Assembly (NCBI RefSeq): GCF_003855095.1
Contig: NZ_CP033972.1
Coordinates: 2,170,001-2,234,000, forward strand
Source of the DNA: Gordonia insulae
Lineage (GTDB): Bacteria > Actinomycetota > Actinomycetes > Mycobacteriales > Mycobacteriaceae
Direction: 5' to 3'
DNA length: 64,000 bases
The translations under genes were made by a program, and so were the position numbers. Below, one piece after another: positions 34,232-43,050 of the stretch (positions are counted from its first letter, which is position 1; the number at the start of each line of letters is the position of its first letter). The notes below the pieces were generated by a model that saw only the letters and a program-made list of their open reading frames with translations, was not told the origin of the DNA and made no database searches.

Positions 34232-35458
34232 GTGGTGACCGGAGTAATGGACGGCGTCAAGGTCGTCGAATTGGCGGGCTGGACATTTGTGCCGACAGCG
34301 GGCGCGGTGCTCGCCGATTGGGGCGCCGACGTCATCAAGGTGGAAGATCCGGTGACCGGCGATCCGCAACGCGGACTGTCGGTCGGTGCGGTGGGCGCGA
34401 AGGGCGCCAATGGTGTCAGTTTCATCATCGAGCAGCCCAACCGCGGAAAGCGCAGTCTCGGACTGGATGTGACGACCGAACGGGGGCGCGAGTTGTTACT
34501 CGAGCTCGTCGCGAAATCGGATGTCTTCCTGACCAGCATGTTGGCGGAACGATTGGAGAAGCTGCGCCTCACCGTCGAGGACCTCCGCGCCGCGAATCCG
34601 CAGATCATCATCGCGCGCGGCACCGGTTTCGGCGTGAAGGGTGCCGAGGCCAACAAGCCGGGCTTCGATGGCACGGCATACCTGTCACGAGGCGGAGTCG
34701 CCCACATGATCAAGGAACCCGACGCACCGTGGCCCCCCATGCAACGCCCCGCCTTCGGCGACATCATGGGCGGGTTCATGATCGCCTCTGGTATTGCAGG
34801 CGCCTTGTTCAAACGTGAACGGACCGGCGAGACGTCGATCGTCGACGTCTCACTTCTCGGTGCGGCGGCCTGGCACATCTCCCCGGATCTGGTGGCCACC
34901 GGCCTCCTGGGCGAGGAGAACCTGCCACGCTTCACCACCGACGACATGCCGAACCCGATCGTCAACTACTACAAGACTTCCGACGGACGCTTCGTCCAGC
35001 TGATGATGCTGCAGGCCGACCGGTTCTGGCCGGAGGTGTGCGAGCTCATCGAACGCCCCGAACTGATTGCCGACGAGCGCTTTGCCGATGCGGGTGCCCG
35101 ATTCCAGAACCGCGTCGAGTGTGTGAACGAACTGCGCAAGGCCTTCGAGGCCCGACCGCTGGCGGAGTGGCGCGAGCGGATGGACAAGCTCAAGGGCGCA
35201 TGGGCCGTCGTACAGACGCCCGGTGAGGTCCTCGAGGATCCACAGGTGATCGCCAACGGCTACATCCGCCCGGTCACCACTGCCGATGGCTCGGCCACCT
35301 ATGGTCTGGTCGCGAACCCCGTCCAGTACGACGAGACGCCTCCCGATCTCACCCGTGCGCCGTCGGCCGGCGAACACACCGACGCCATTCTGCAGGAGGA
35401 ACTGGGCCTCGACTGGGACGCTGTCATCGCGTTGAAGGTCGATTCGATAGTCACCTGA
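34232..35458 (+). CDS. Class III CoA transferase (CaiB/BaiF)
   Basis: 408 residues, single-domain length. VKVVELAGWTFVPTAGAVLADWGADVIKVE at the N-terminus, LDVTTERGRELLLELV in the Rossmann part and FGDIMGG with Asp177 at the aspartyl-thioester position. It transfers CoA between carboxylic acids. GTG at 34232 or 34235; AAGGA upstream fits 34235 slightly better. Followed 46 bases later by a double-length relative, so the two may form one complex. Confidence 0.88.
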   Translation: MVTGVMDGVKVVELAGWTFVPTAGAVLADWGADVIKVEDPVTGDPQRGLSVGAVGAKGANGVSFIIEQPNRGKRSLGLDVTTERGRELLLELVAKSDVFLTSMLAERLEKLRLTVEDLRAANPQIIIARGTGFGVKGAEANKPGFDGTAYLSRGGVAHMIKEPDAPWPPMQRPAFGDIMGGFMIASGIAGALFKRERTGETSIVDVSLLGAAAWHISPDLVATGLLGEENLPRFTTDDMPNPIVNYYKTSDGRFVQLMMLQADRFWPEVCELIERPELIADERFADAGARFQNRVECVNELRKAFEARPLAEWRERMDKLKGAWAVVQTPGEVLEDPQVIANGYIRPVTTADGSATYGLVANPVQYDETPPDLTRAPSAGEHTDAILQEELGLDWDAVIALKVDSIVT

Positions 35459-35504
35459 GTCCGCGCACGATCCCGTCGCGTTTGTCACCGCCCAGGAGGT
35501 CTTG

Positions 35505-37733
35505 ATGCCACACGCCTCACACACGACCAACGCTCCCCCGCTGTCAGGTGTGCGCGTACTCGAGGATTCGCACACCCCGCAGGCGCGTCTCGCAGGCCTC
35601 CTGCTCGCGGACCTGGGGGCCGATGTCGTACGGGTGGTGATTCACGACGATTCGGCGAGCCCGTGCACCTGTTGCGGTGGGAATCCGGTCCACCACCGCG
35701 GAAAGCGCCGGGTGAACGTATCCGCCACTGAGATACCGGGTCTGGCGGAGAGCGCGGACATTTATCTCACTGATCGGCCGCCTGGCGATCTGCACGACCA
35801 TGGGTGCTCTGCGGCCGCGATCGCCGATCGGGCCCCGGGATGCACCCACGTGTGGATGCCCACCTACGGTACGACGGGCCGTTGGGTCGATCAGTTGCCG
35901 CCCGACAACTTCTTGCTGGCCGCGCTCGGCGGTGTGGCGACGCATGGACCGTCGGCCGACGGCAGTCCGGTGGCCACCACAATTGATCTGATCGCTCCCG
36001 TGCACGCCGCACTCGGTGCCACCGCCGCAGTCAGCGCGCTGGTCGGGCGGGCTCGCGGACGACACGGGGGCGCGGCTGTGGTGACCGGTCTGCACGCCGT
36101 ATCCGTCTTGATGCTCACCATGATGGTCGATGGACTCGACAGCGAGGTGTTCAATCCCGGCAGTGCGCGCGGCCCGGTACCGAGTTGGCGCGGATACCAA
36201 TGCGCCGACGGAGAATGGCTCTTCCTCGCCGCACTGACGTCACCCTTGTTCATCCGCGCCCTCGACGCGTTGGATCGCCTCGACATCCTCACTCTGCCGG
36301 GAGTGGATGGAGATCCGGATTCGATCCGGATCTCGCCCGCCGCCGCCACCGCTGCCGGCTCCGCCCTCGAACACCATTTCGCCACCGCCAGCCGCGATCA
36401 GTGGCTGCAGACTCTGCACGAGGCCGGCGTCCCGTGCGCACCGACGGGCACCCGACAGGAGTGGCGAGAGAGTGAGTTGGTCACCGAACTCGGATCGTTC
36501 ACCACCGCCGAGCATCCGGTTGTCGGCCGGATCGAGATGCCTACCATCCCACTCACCATGGACGGGAATACCTGGATTGCAGGCGGTTTCGACGACGAGG
36601 CCGCCCTGGCAACGCTCGGCTGGGACAAGCGGGGGGCTCGCAGCGCTGAACACCGGGACGACCTGCCTCTCGACGGTCTGCGAGTCGTGGACCTGGCGTC
36701 GTACCTGGCCGGCCCGACGGCTACGGCCGTTCTCGCCGAGATGGGCGCCGACGTGGTCAAAGTGGAGCAGGAAACCGGAGATCCCTATCGCGCCTTTTCG
36801 ATCGCTTACCTCGCCTTGAATCAGCGCAAGAGGTGCATGTCACTCGACCTGCACCAGTCCGACGACCACGACCACTTCATCGAGCTGCTCCGAAAGTCCG
36901 ACGTCCTCCTCGACAACCTACGCCCCGCTTCGGGTGCCGCACTGGGACTCGAGCCACAGGACGTCGCGCGGGCCAACGCGACCATCACACATTGTTCGGT
37001 GACCGCATTCGGCACGACCCAGGCCGGCGCGCGTCTACCGGGGTTCGATCCGATAATCCAGTCGATGAGCGGGCTGGCGCTGGCGCAGGGTGGCGACGGG
37101 CCACCGGTCGTCAGCAACATCTCGGTGCACGACACCGCAACAGGCGTATTGAGCGCATTGGCGATCACCGCGGCCCTATACGCCCGGTTCAGCCGTACCG
37201 GACGCGGGTCGCGGATCGAGTCGTCACTCGCGCAGACAACAGGTTTCGCGCAGTTCGACGAGTTCACCAGTTATGCCGGCAGCCCCAACGCCGTGGTGGG
37301 CGGCGCGAACTTCGTCGGACCGTTCTTCGCTCGCAGTCTGCAGCGCTGCGCCGACGGCTGGGTGGCGTTCGCAGCGGCGGATCGCCGCAGCGATGCGCCC
37401 CTTGCCCATGCCCTCGGCATCGCCACGCCTTCCGACGCAGTGACTGCAGACATCTCCGACCGCACGGTGGACGACGCGATCCGCTGCGCCACCGACGCCG
37501 GCGTCGCCGCCTGCCCGGTGCTCGATCGCGAACGCGAGATGTTCGATGAGTTCCTGAGTGCCAACGATTTCACCCAGATCATCGACCACCACATCCACGG
37601 CCGGATGGCGGTGGTAGCCGGGTTCGTCAGGTGGGACTCCGGTACCCCGCGGCTCGCTGCATCGACCGAGCCCGGTACGCACACCGCGGAGGTTCTCGCG
37701 GAATTGGGGATCGTCGAACGCCTGCAGACATGA
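35505..37733 (+). CDS. Double-length class III CoA transferase (CaiB/BaiF)
   Basis: 742 residues in two CaiB-like halves. Domain 2 (about 388-742) starts GLRVVDLASYLAGPTATAVL and has Asp543 (VHDTATG) at the catalytic position. Domain 1 (about 14-375) is diverged: it lacks the usual nucleotide-contacting segments, carries a cysteine-rich CTCCGG stretch at 54-59, and its nearest Asp161 is about three residues out of register. One half is probably catalytic and one structural. AGGAGG is five bases before the ATG at 35505. Confidence 0.85.
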   Translation: MPHASHTTNAPPLSGVRVLEDSHTPQARLAGLLLADLGADVVRVVIHDDSASPCTCCGGNPVHHRGKRRVNVSATEIPGLAESADIYLTDRPPGDLHDHGCSAAAIADRAPGCTHVWMPTYGTTGRWVDQLPPDNFLLAALGGVATHGPSADGSPVATTIDLIAPVHAALGATAAVSALVGRARGRHGGAAVVTGLHAVSVLMLTMMVDGLDSEVFNPGSARGPVPSWRGYQCADGEWLFLAALTSPLFIRALDALDRLDILTLPGVDGDPDSIRISPAAATAAGSALEHHFATASRDQWLQTLHEAGVPCAPTGTRQEWRESELVTELGSFTTAEHPVVGRIEMPTIPLTMDGNTWIAGGFDDEAALATLGWDKRGARSAEHRDDLPLDGLRVVDLASYLAGPTATAVLAEMGADVVKVEQETGDPYRAFSIAYLALNQRKRCMSLDLHQSDDHDHFIELLRKSDVLLDNLRPASGAALGLEPQDVARANATITHCSVTAFGTTQAGARLPGFDPIIQSMSGLALAQGGDGPPVVSNISVHDTATGVLSALAITAALYARFSRTGRGSRIESSLAQTTGFAQFDEFTSYAGSPNAVVGGANFVGPFFARSLQRCADGWVAFAAADRRSDAPLAHALGIATPSDAVTADISDRTVDDAIRCATDAGVAACPVLDREREMFDEFLSANDFTQIIDHHIHGRMAVVAGFVRWDSGTPRLAASTEPGTHTAEVLAELGIVERLQT

Positions 37734-37753
37734 GCACGTCTGAATATCTCTGG

Positions 37754-37770
37754 CCTCGGCGAAGCCGGGG
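37754..37770. terminator. Short hairpin between convergent genes
   Basis: CCTCGGC (37754-37760), GAA, GCCGGGG (37764-37770) pair over seven bases with one G-U. It lies between the CoA-transferase stop and the convergent TetR stop. Confidence 0.4.
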
Positions 37771-37785
37771 TGACGTCGGGTCCGG

Positions 37786-38370
37786 TCAGGCGAGGAACCG
37801 GCACACAAGTTCCACAATGGCCTCGACAACGCGCTCACGATCCGGTGACGGCAGACGCTGGTGATCGACGACGGACCAGGAGCGCTCCAGCATCGCCATC
37901 ACCGCGGTGCCCACCGCCTGTGGGTCCGCCTCCGATGCAGTCGCCGACGCATCGAGAACCGCTTGTCCCAATGCGGTCACGACGCGGCGTTGCGAACGTG
38001 CAACCGATTGTCTGAACCCGGCGTCCGGCGGTAGATCCCCTTCCGCGCGTAGGACAAAAGCGCCGCTTCGATCGAGGTACGCGAAGTAGCGAAGCACCCA
38101 GGACCGGACTGCCTCGCGTGATGGCTGACCACCCTCGTCGCGAAATGCACTCACCACAGCCATCGCCTCGTGGCGGGTGGACGTGCCGAGTTCGATGAAC
38201 AGCGCGGTCTTGTTCGCGAAATAGTAATAGAAATTCGCTCGCGTGACGTGCGCCTGCTCGGTGATGTCACCGATAGTTGTCCCGGAGAAGCCTTTTCGCG
38301 TGAAAACTGTTCGCGCCGCATCGAGGATGGCAAGTCTTGTTCGATCAGCTTTGGGGGTCTTCTCGGCCAC
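37786..38370 (-). CDS. TetR-family transcriptional regulator (paralogue of the one at 42388)
   Basis: 194 residues. Helix-turn-helix about 10-56 with AILDAARTVFTRKGFSGTTIGDITEQAHVTRANFYYYFANK; ligand domain follows. The GTG at 38370 has AGGAAGG five bases upstream; an ATG at 38409 is less well placed. It resembles the regulator at 42388-43050 along its whole length (AVVSA, RSWVLRYF against RGWVQSYF, MLERSW against MVERTW, HQRLP against HVRHLP), so they are paralogues. No regulon II site is seen at its own promoter. Confidence 0.87.
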   Translation of the reverse strand: MAEKTPKADRTRLAILDAARTVFTRKGFSGTTIGDITEQAHVTRANFYYYFANKTALFIELGTSTRHEAMAVVSAFRDEGGQPSREAVRSWVLRYFAYLDRSGAFVLRAEGDLPPDAGFRQSVARSQRRVVTALGQAVLDASATASEADPQAVGTAVMAMLERSWSVVDHQRLPSPDRERVVEAIVELVCRFLA

Positions 38371-38511
38371 GCCACCCTTCCTCGGTTCACCGCTGTCCCT
38401 CCCGACCACAGCGTCGGTACCCTCAGCCTACCGAGACGGCTCGGACCGGGATCTCGAGATCGCGTGGAACACACCCGCGGCCACGGAACGGCCGCTGACT
38501 TTCTCCGCAGG

Positions 38512-39480
38512 CTACAGGTCGAGAACGAGGCGTGAGGAACGCGAACGCGAAACGCACGGCATCATGGTGTCATTGAGGACTCGTTCCTCATCAGTGAGCA
38601 GGGAGTCGCGGTGTTCGGGCAGACCCCTGAGCACCGCGGTCTCGCACGTACCGCAGATGCCCTCCTCGCACGACGTGGGAACCGTAACGCCGGCCGCTTC
38701 CAATGCTGCGACGATGGTGCGATCCGCGGGCACGTTGATGGTACGGCCCGACCGCGCGAGTTCGAGCTCGAATGCCTCATCCTCCGAACCCTTCGGCGCG
38801 GCGCTCGGCATGAACCTCTCGACGTGGACGCCGATCCCCCGGGCGCCGCAGGCGACCGTCACGGCTTCCAGCAGCGGCGCCGGTCCGCAACAGTAGACGA
38901 CCGATGCCTGCGGGTCATCGAGTTCGGCGAGAACCTCCCCGATGTCGATCGGGCCGAACTCGTCCTGGGGCCGAAGACGCACCCGGTCGCCGTGAACCGA
39001 CACGAGTTCCTCACGGAATGCCATCGACGACCTGCTGCGGCCGCCATAGGTCAAACTCCACCGCGCACTCCCGAACCCGACGGAGCGGATCATCGCACGG
39101 ATCGGGGTGATCCCGATGCCGCCGGCGATGAACACATACGATGGCGCCGCCACGAGTGCGAAGTGATTTCGCGGTCCCTTCACGCGCAGCCGTTCACCCA
39201 CCTCCAGTCGGTCGTGAACGTAGGCGGAGCCACCGCGACCCTGGTGTTCCTTCAGCACCGCGATCTCATATGTCGTCCGATCGCCGGGATCGCCGCAGAG
39301 CGAGTATTGCCGGATCACATCGGTCCCCACGGTGACGTCGATGTGCGATCCCGGGGTCCACGACGGCAGATCGTGGCCGTCACACGCGCGAAGTTCCAGA
39401 CGAACGATACCGTCCGCGATCGTCTCCTTGTCGGCCACGACCATCGGCAGATCGTGTTCGCTGGGCGAATGAGCATGCAT
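38512..39480 (-). CDS. Oxygenase reductase: FNR-type domain plus C-terminal [2Fe-2S] ferredoxin domain
   Basis: 322 residues of the phthalate-dioxygenase-reductase/VanB type. The flavin segment RQYSLCGDP (57-65), the NAD-domain GGIGITPIRAM loop and a plant-type cluster with Cys271, Cys276, Cys279 and Cys309 (CEEGICGTC and MMPC) follow in that order. It transfers electrons from NAD(P)H to a Rieske oxygenase, almost certainly the divergently encoded one at 39655. The ATG at 39480 has AAGGA upstream. Regulon II copy 2 lies in the shared promoter. Confidence 0.92.
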   Translation of the reverse strand: MHAHSPSEHDLPMVVADKETIADGIVRLELRACDGHDLPSWTPGSHIDVTVGTDVIRQYSLCGDPGDRTTYEIAVLKEHQGRGGSAYVHDRLEVGERLRVKGPRNHFALVAAPSYVFIAGGIGITPIRAMIRSVGFGSARWSLTYGGRSRSSMAFREELVSVHGDRVRLRPQDEFGPIDIGEVLAELDDPQASVVYCCGPAPLLEAVTVACGARGIGVHVERFMPSAAPKGSEDEAFELELARSGRTINVPADRTIVAALEAAGVTVPTSCEEGICGTCETAVLRGLPEHRDSLLTDEERVLNDTMMPCVSRSRSSRLVLDL

Positions 39481-39509
39481 GGCAATCCTTCTCACCGAGC
39501 CAATTTTTT

Positions 39510-39525
39510 TTGACAGTACCGTCAA
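39510..39525. promoter_or_regulatory. Operator-like palindrome, regulon II copy 2
   Basis: TTGACAGTACCGTCAA, a perfect TTGAC-N6-GTCAA site between the divergent reductase and Rieske oxygenase genes, 30 bases upstream of the reductase start. Confidence 0.65.
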
Positions 39526-39654
39526 AATATTGTTACGGTCAACTGCAACCGGACCGACGGGCGTTCGCCACCGAATGATGGCCACCAGCCCGCGGACTCG
39601 CCCGAAGGCACCACGCAGTGCTCGGTCGAATCGGCCGAGGCAAAGGAGGATTCC

Positions 39655-40731
39655 ATGGAGTTACACGGACTGAGCCTGGACATCACCGGATGGTTTCAGG
39701 TTGCGTGGTCGGGGGATATCGGGCCCGAGCACGTGGTGCCGCTGAGATACTTCGGCCGAGACCTGGTCGCCTACCGTGGCCGTGATGGCGTTGTGCGCGT
39801 ACATGACCGGCACTGCCGACACCTGGGAGGCAGCCTTGCCCATGGCGGCAAGGTGGTCGACGACGGGATACAGTGCCCATTTCACGGATGGGTGTGGAAC
39901 GTCGACGGCGAGAATGCCTCGATCCCCTATCAGGATCGACCGAGTAGGGCTCGCCGGCTGGGCACCTGGCCGGTGATCGAACGAAACGAATCCATCTACG
40001 TCTGGAACGATCACGCGGGCCGTGAACCGTTTTTCGACGTTCCCGACGTCTTCTCCCTGGCAGATCACACCAAAGGCATGGACTTCCACCCCGCGTGGCC
40101 CGCCGGCCGCGCACACTATCCGAATCTGCGCGCACATCCACAGATGGTCACCGAGAACGCGGTGGACCCCCAGCACTTTCGTTTCGTACACAGCACCCCC
40201 GTCGCCCCGGTCGTCCTCGAGGAACGTGTCCAGGGACCCACCTGGTGGGCCCGGGTCGGTTTCGGCAACGGCTGGATAAAGCACCCCAACGATGCAGACG
40301 GCAATCTGCGCGACGACAGCCACAACACCCTGGTCCTGTATTGGGCCGGGATGGGCAGCAGCACCAACATCGAACAAACCGCGGCAGGCGTACGCATCAT
40401 CACCATCAACCCCACTCCCGTCGAGGACGGGAAGACCGAACTGTTTGCCACGTACTGGATCGAGCGCAAAGACAACGACATCGAGGACGGCTCCTACCGA
40501 CGCCGACTCGACGAGGCACAACGCGCATTACCCGATGACATCAACATCTGGGACAACCAGATCTTTCTGGACCCGCCCACCCTGGCCGGCGTAGAAGGGC
40601 GCGGTTTCCGGCGCATGCGCCGCTGGGCCAAGCAGTTCTACCCACCGTCGCAGGTCAGCAATCACCCAACGGGTACCGCTGACACACGCGCGCCGGGCGC
40701 GGAGATGACCGCGGCCGGCAGCGAGGCATGA
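39655..40731 (+). CDS. Rieske non-heme iron oxygenase, oxygenase component (KshA/DAF-36-like)
   Basis: 358 residues. Rieske cluster ligands Cys54/His56 (CRHLGG) and Cys74/His77 (CPFHGW); mononuclear-iron segment ENAVDPQHFRFVHS with Asp171, His174 and His179. The single-subunit layout and motif spacing resemble 3-ketosteroid 9-hydroxylase and cholesterol desaturase type enzymes, so a polycyclic or terpenoid substrate is plausible but not shown. An excellent AAAGGAGG precedes the ATG. Paired with the divergent reductase. Confidence 0.9.
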   Translation: MELHGLSLDITGWFQVAWSGDIGPEHVVPLRYFGRDLVAYRGRDGVVRVHDRHCRHLGGSLAHGGKVVDDGIQCPFHGWVWNVDGENASIPYQDRPSRARRLGTWPVIERNESIYVWNDHAGREPFFDVPDVFSLADHTKGMDFHPAWPAGRAHYPNLRAHPQMVTENAVDPQHFRFVHSTPVAPVVLEERVQGPTWWARVGFGNGWIKHPNDADGNLRDDSHNTLVLYWAGMGSSTNIEQTAAGVRIITINPTPVEDGKTELFATYWIERKDNDIEDGSYRRRLDEAQRALPDDINIWDNQIFLDPPTLAGVEGRGFRRMRRWAKQFYPPSQVSNHPTGTADTRAPGAEMTAAGSEA

Positions 40732-40742
40732 CGGCAGGCTCA

Positions 40743-40778
40743 GCCGATGCCGATGCCGATGCCGATGCCGATGCCGAT
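40743..40778. repeat. Hexanucleotide tandem repeat (GCCGAT)6
   Basis: Six perfect copies of GCCGAT just after the Rieske oxygenase stop. An ATG overlapping that stop would read it as alternating Ala-Asp, but the frame then runs through a terminator and into the convergent gene, so I treat it as a non-coding, possibly variable-number, repeat. Confidence 0.85.
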
Positions 40779-40835
40779 GTGAAACATACCGGGAACACAG
40801 ACACGACAGGTGGGCTGAACCCACAGACCCGGCCA

Positions 40836-40896
40836 GATGCAGCGTCCCGGGAAGCTCATCGCCCTGACGGCGATCCGCTTCCCGGGACGCTGCATC
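40836..40896. terminator. Large nested hairpin between convergent genes
   Basis: Perfect 20-bp arms GATGCAGCGTCCCGGGAAGC (40836-40855) and its inverse (40877-40896), with an inner six-base stem ATCGCC/GGCGAT in the 21-base loop. Strong bidirectional terminator between the Rieske oxygenase and the convergent amidohydrolase. Confidence 0.85.
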
Positions 40897-40930
40897 GGTC
40901 CCACACAGTGCCGGGATCACGCGTGGCGAC

Positions 40931-42142
40931 TCACACGGCGGCAAATTCAGCTGGGTTACGAACCGGCAGGCCTAGGAAGCGACGCGCGTTGTCGCCCATG
41001 AAATCATACGTGCGCTTCTCGTCCATTCCCTCGGCGTACCGCCAGTAACCGGTGGGCTCTTGGAGCCCCTCGGGATGCGGGAAGTCCGAACCGAACATCA
41101 CCCGATCCCAGCCGACGGTCTCGACCACGTCGGCGACAGAGCCCTCCCAGAACGGGCTCACCCAGATGTTGCGCCGGAACACATCGATTGGGTGCTCCGG
41201 GAACGCCTGCGGCATCTTCTTGTAGAAGTCCTCGTAATCGTGGAACAACGGGTGCAGCCAAGCAGATCCGTTCTCGATGCTGGCAACGCGCAACTTGGGA
41301 AATCGCGTGAATGTCCCGTGCGTGATCAGCGCGGTGATCATGTCGGTGATCTCGCGGTGACCGAGCGCAATCCACCGAAACGCACTCATCTCCGTGAACA
41401 CCTGCGAGTTGGGCGGCTCCCACTTGTTGATGTAGTCGTCGAGCGGAGGCTGGCTCGCGTGCAGAACGACCGGCAGCCCGGCGGCCTCGACCTCACGCCA
41501 GAACGGGTCGAACTCGGGGAGCGAGGGACTGCGCCACTCCTTCCAGTTCCGGACGGGAGCCGGCTTGATCAAGATGGCCTTGGCGCCGTTCTCCAACACG
41601 TACTCGAGCTCACGCATGCCTTCGTCGAGGAGGCCGAGGTTGATGACCGGAGTCATGAAAAGGCGGTTCTCGTGGGTGAACCCCCATGTTTCGAGCATCC
41701 ACCGATTGAGTGCGTGGATCATCGCGGAGCACAGCTCGGGATCCTCTGACGCCGAGTGCTCGACGAGGTTGGCCAACGTCGGGTAGATGAGCGCTTCTTG
41801 CACAGACTGGTTGTCCAGCGCCGCAATACGCGGCTCCGGTGCCCGGAACGCCGGGATCGACTCCATGACACGCTCCCTGGCCATCTGCGTCAGGGTCTTG
41901 CCTTCGTGATTCTCGGCCGCGAAGAAGGCTTCCCAGGCGCCCGGCGCCGCCACCTTGTCGAATGTCGGGTTCGGGATGTAATCACGGATCTTCCCGAGGA
42001 TGGAGATCCGTGTCTGATGGCCGACCTGCACAAAACTCACTGCCGACTTGTACTTGTCAGGCAGGTACTTCGTGAGTGCGTCCGGCGTCTCGTACATGTG
42101 CTGATCCGCATCGAAGATCGGTGCGTCGGTGAACTGGGTCAT
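40931..42142 (-). CDS. Metal-dependent amidohydrolase family 2
   Basis: 403 residues. N-terminal FDADQHMYE metal segment, LPVVLHASQPPLDD with the strand His and FGSDFPHPEG with the terminal Asp, as in ACMSD-like decarboxylases and related ring-cleavage hydrolases. AAAGGGGA precedes the ATG. It is divergent from a TetR gene with regulon II copy 3 between them. It shares the family, but little else, with the amidohydrolase at 24861. Confidence 0.88.
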   Translation of the reverse strand: MTQFTDAPIFDADQHMYETPDALTKYLPDKYKSAVSFVQVGHQTRISILGKIRDYIPNPTFDKVAAPGAWEAFFAAENHEGKTLTQMARERVMESIPAFRAPEPRIAALDNQSVQEALIYPTLANLVEHSASEDPELCSAMIHALNRWMLETWGFTHENRLFMTPVINLGLLDEGMRELEYVLENGAKAILIKPAPVRNWKEWRSPSLPEFDPFWREVEAAGLPVVLHASQPPLDDYINKWEPPNSQVFTEMSAFRWIALGHREITDMITALITHGTFTRFPKLRVASIENGSAWLHPLFHDYEDFYKKMPQAFPEHPIDVFRRNIWVSPFWEGSVADVVETVGWDRVMFGSDFPHPEGLQEPTGYWRYAEGMDEKRTYDFMGDNARRFLGLPVRNPAEFAAV

Positions 42143-42205
42143 GGGGTTCCCCTTTCAGAAGCGAGCGCAGAGTTGATGAGCTGCTGGACAGAACATAACG
42201 CTAGT

Positions 42206-42221
42206 TTGACGAAAGTGTCAA
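42206..42221. promoter_or_regulatory. Operator-like palindrome, regulon II copy 3
   Basis: TTGACGAAAGTGTCAA, a perfect TTGAC-N6-GTCAA site between the amidohydrolase and the TetR gene at 42388. Its presence at a regulator promoter suggests autoregulation. Confidence 0.65.
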
Positions 42222-42387
42222 CTATTGCGTGCTAGGGTCTCGGACTTGAGGGGAAAGTACCCGTTCAGGTACACATAACACGGGCATGAGATGGCCGGAA
42301 CGAGATGTCAAGTAGCTGGCTACCATGGACTCGCGGCGCGACACTTGCGCGGACGGCGACGATCCCAAGACACAAGGAGGACCACCG

Positions 42388-43050
42388 ATGACCTTGGAAA
42401 CAAGCGCGAGCAACGAGTCGTCGACGCCCACTGCGGACGAGGAACTGGCCGACCTCGGCCCTCGCGCGTTGAAGGCGCGCGAGGCCATTCTCGATGCCGC
42501 CCGCAAACTGTTCCTCGAGCGGGGCTACGCCGGCACACGGATCAACAACATCACCGACGAGTGCGGTGCATCGCGGGCAGGGTTCTACACCTACTTCAAG
42601 AGCAAGATGGACGTGGTTGAGGTCCTCGGCCGCACCACCTATCGGGACTGTCTGGCAGTTGTCAGTGCACTGGATGAACTTCCCCGTCCCACCCGCTACG
42701 ACGATGTCCGCGGATGGGTGCAGTCCTACTTCGATTTCATGGATCAACACGGCGCGTTCATGAACGCGCTCAGCGAGTCCGGCCCGACCGACGAAGAGTT
42801 CCGCGCCACTGCCAACAGATTGCAGATGCGCACAGCGTTCCTGGTGGGTATCGCGTTACGAAGCCGTCAGATGACACCGACCGACGCACCGGAGGCGCTC
42901 GGACTGAGCATCGTGTCGATGGTGGAGCGGACATGGAATCAGATCCATGTCCGCCACCTGCCCATCGACAGTCAGGAGGTCGTCGCGGCGATCGCCCACA
43001 TGATCATGGGCACGATCACCGAACCTCAGAGCGCTTCGGTTGGTGTGTAG
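42388..43050 (+). CDS. TetR-family transcriptional regulator, candidate regulator of regulon II
   Basis: 220 residues with a 30-residue acidic N-terminal extension before the helix-turn-helix (AILDAARKLFLERGYAGTRINNITDECGASRAGFYTYFKSK, about 34-80). AAGGAGG lies seven bases before the ATG. A perfect copy of the TTGAC-N6-GTCAA site is in its promoter, and other copies flank the catabolic operons around it, so it is the best candidate for the protein binding that motif. Its last 25 bases overlap the 3' end of the convergent ligase gene. Confidence 0.88.
   Translation: MTLETSASNESSTPTADEELADLGPRALKAREAILDAARKLFLERGYAGTRINNITDECGASRAGFYTYFKSKMDVVEVLGRTTYRDCLAVVSALDELPRPTRYDDVRGWVQSYFDFMDQHGAFMNALSESGPTDEEFRATANRLQMRTAFLVGIALRSRQMTPTDAPEALGLSIVSMVERTWNQIHVRHLPIDSQEVVAAIAHMIMGTITEPQSASVGV

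Noticed and set aside
39510..39525. Interpretation of the TTGAC-N6-GTCAA sites as ordinary -35 boxes (TTGACA)
   Set aside because: The second half GTCAA is conserved at fixed distance in all copies and no -10 box lies at 16-18 bases from most of them, so symmetry, not a -35 element, is the shared feature.
40728..41048. A 106-codon frame starting on the Rieske stop and encoding Ala-Asp repeats
   Set aside because: It passes through a terminator and 118 bases into the convergent amidohydrolase; the repeat explains the open frame.
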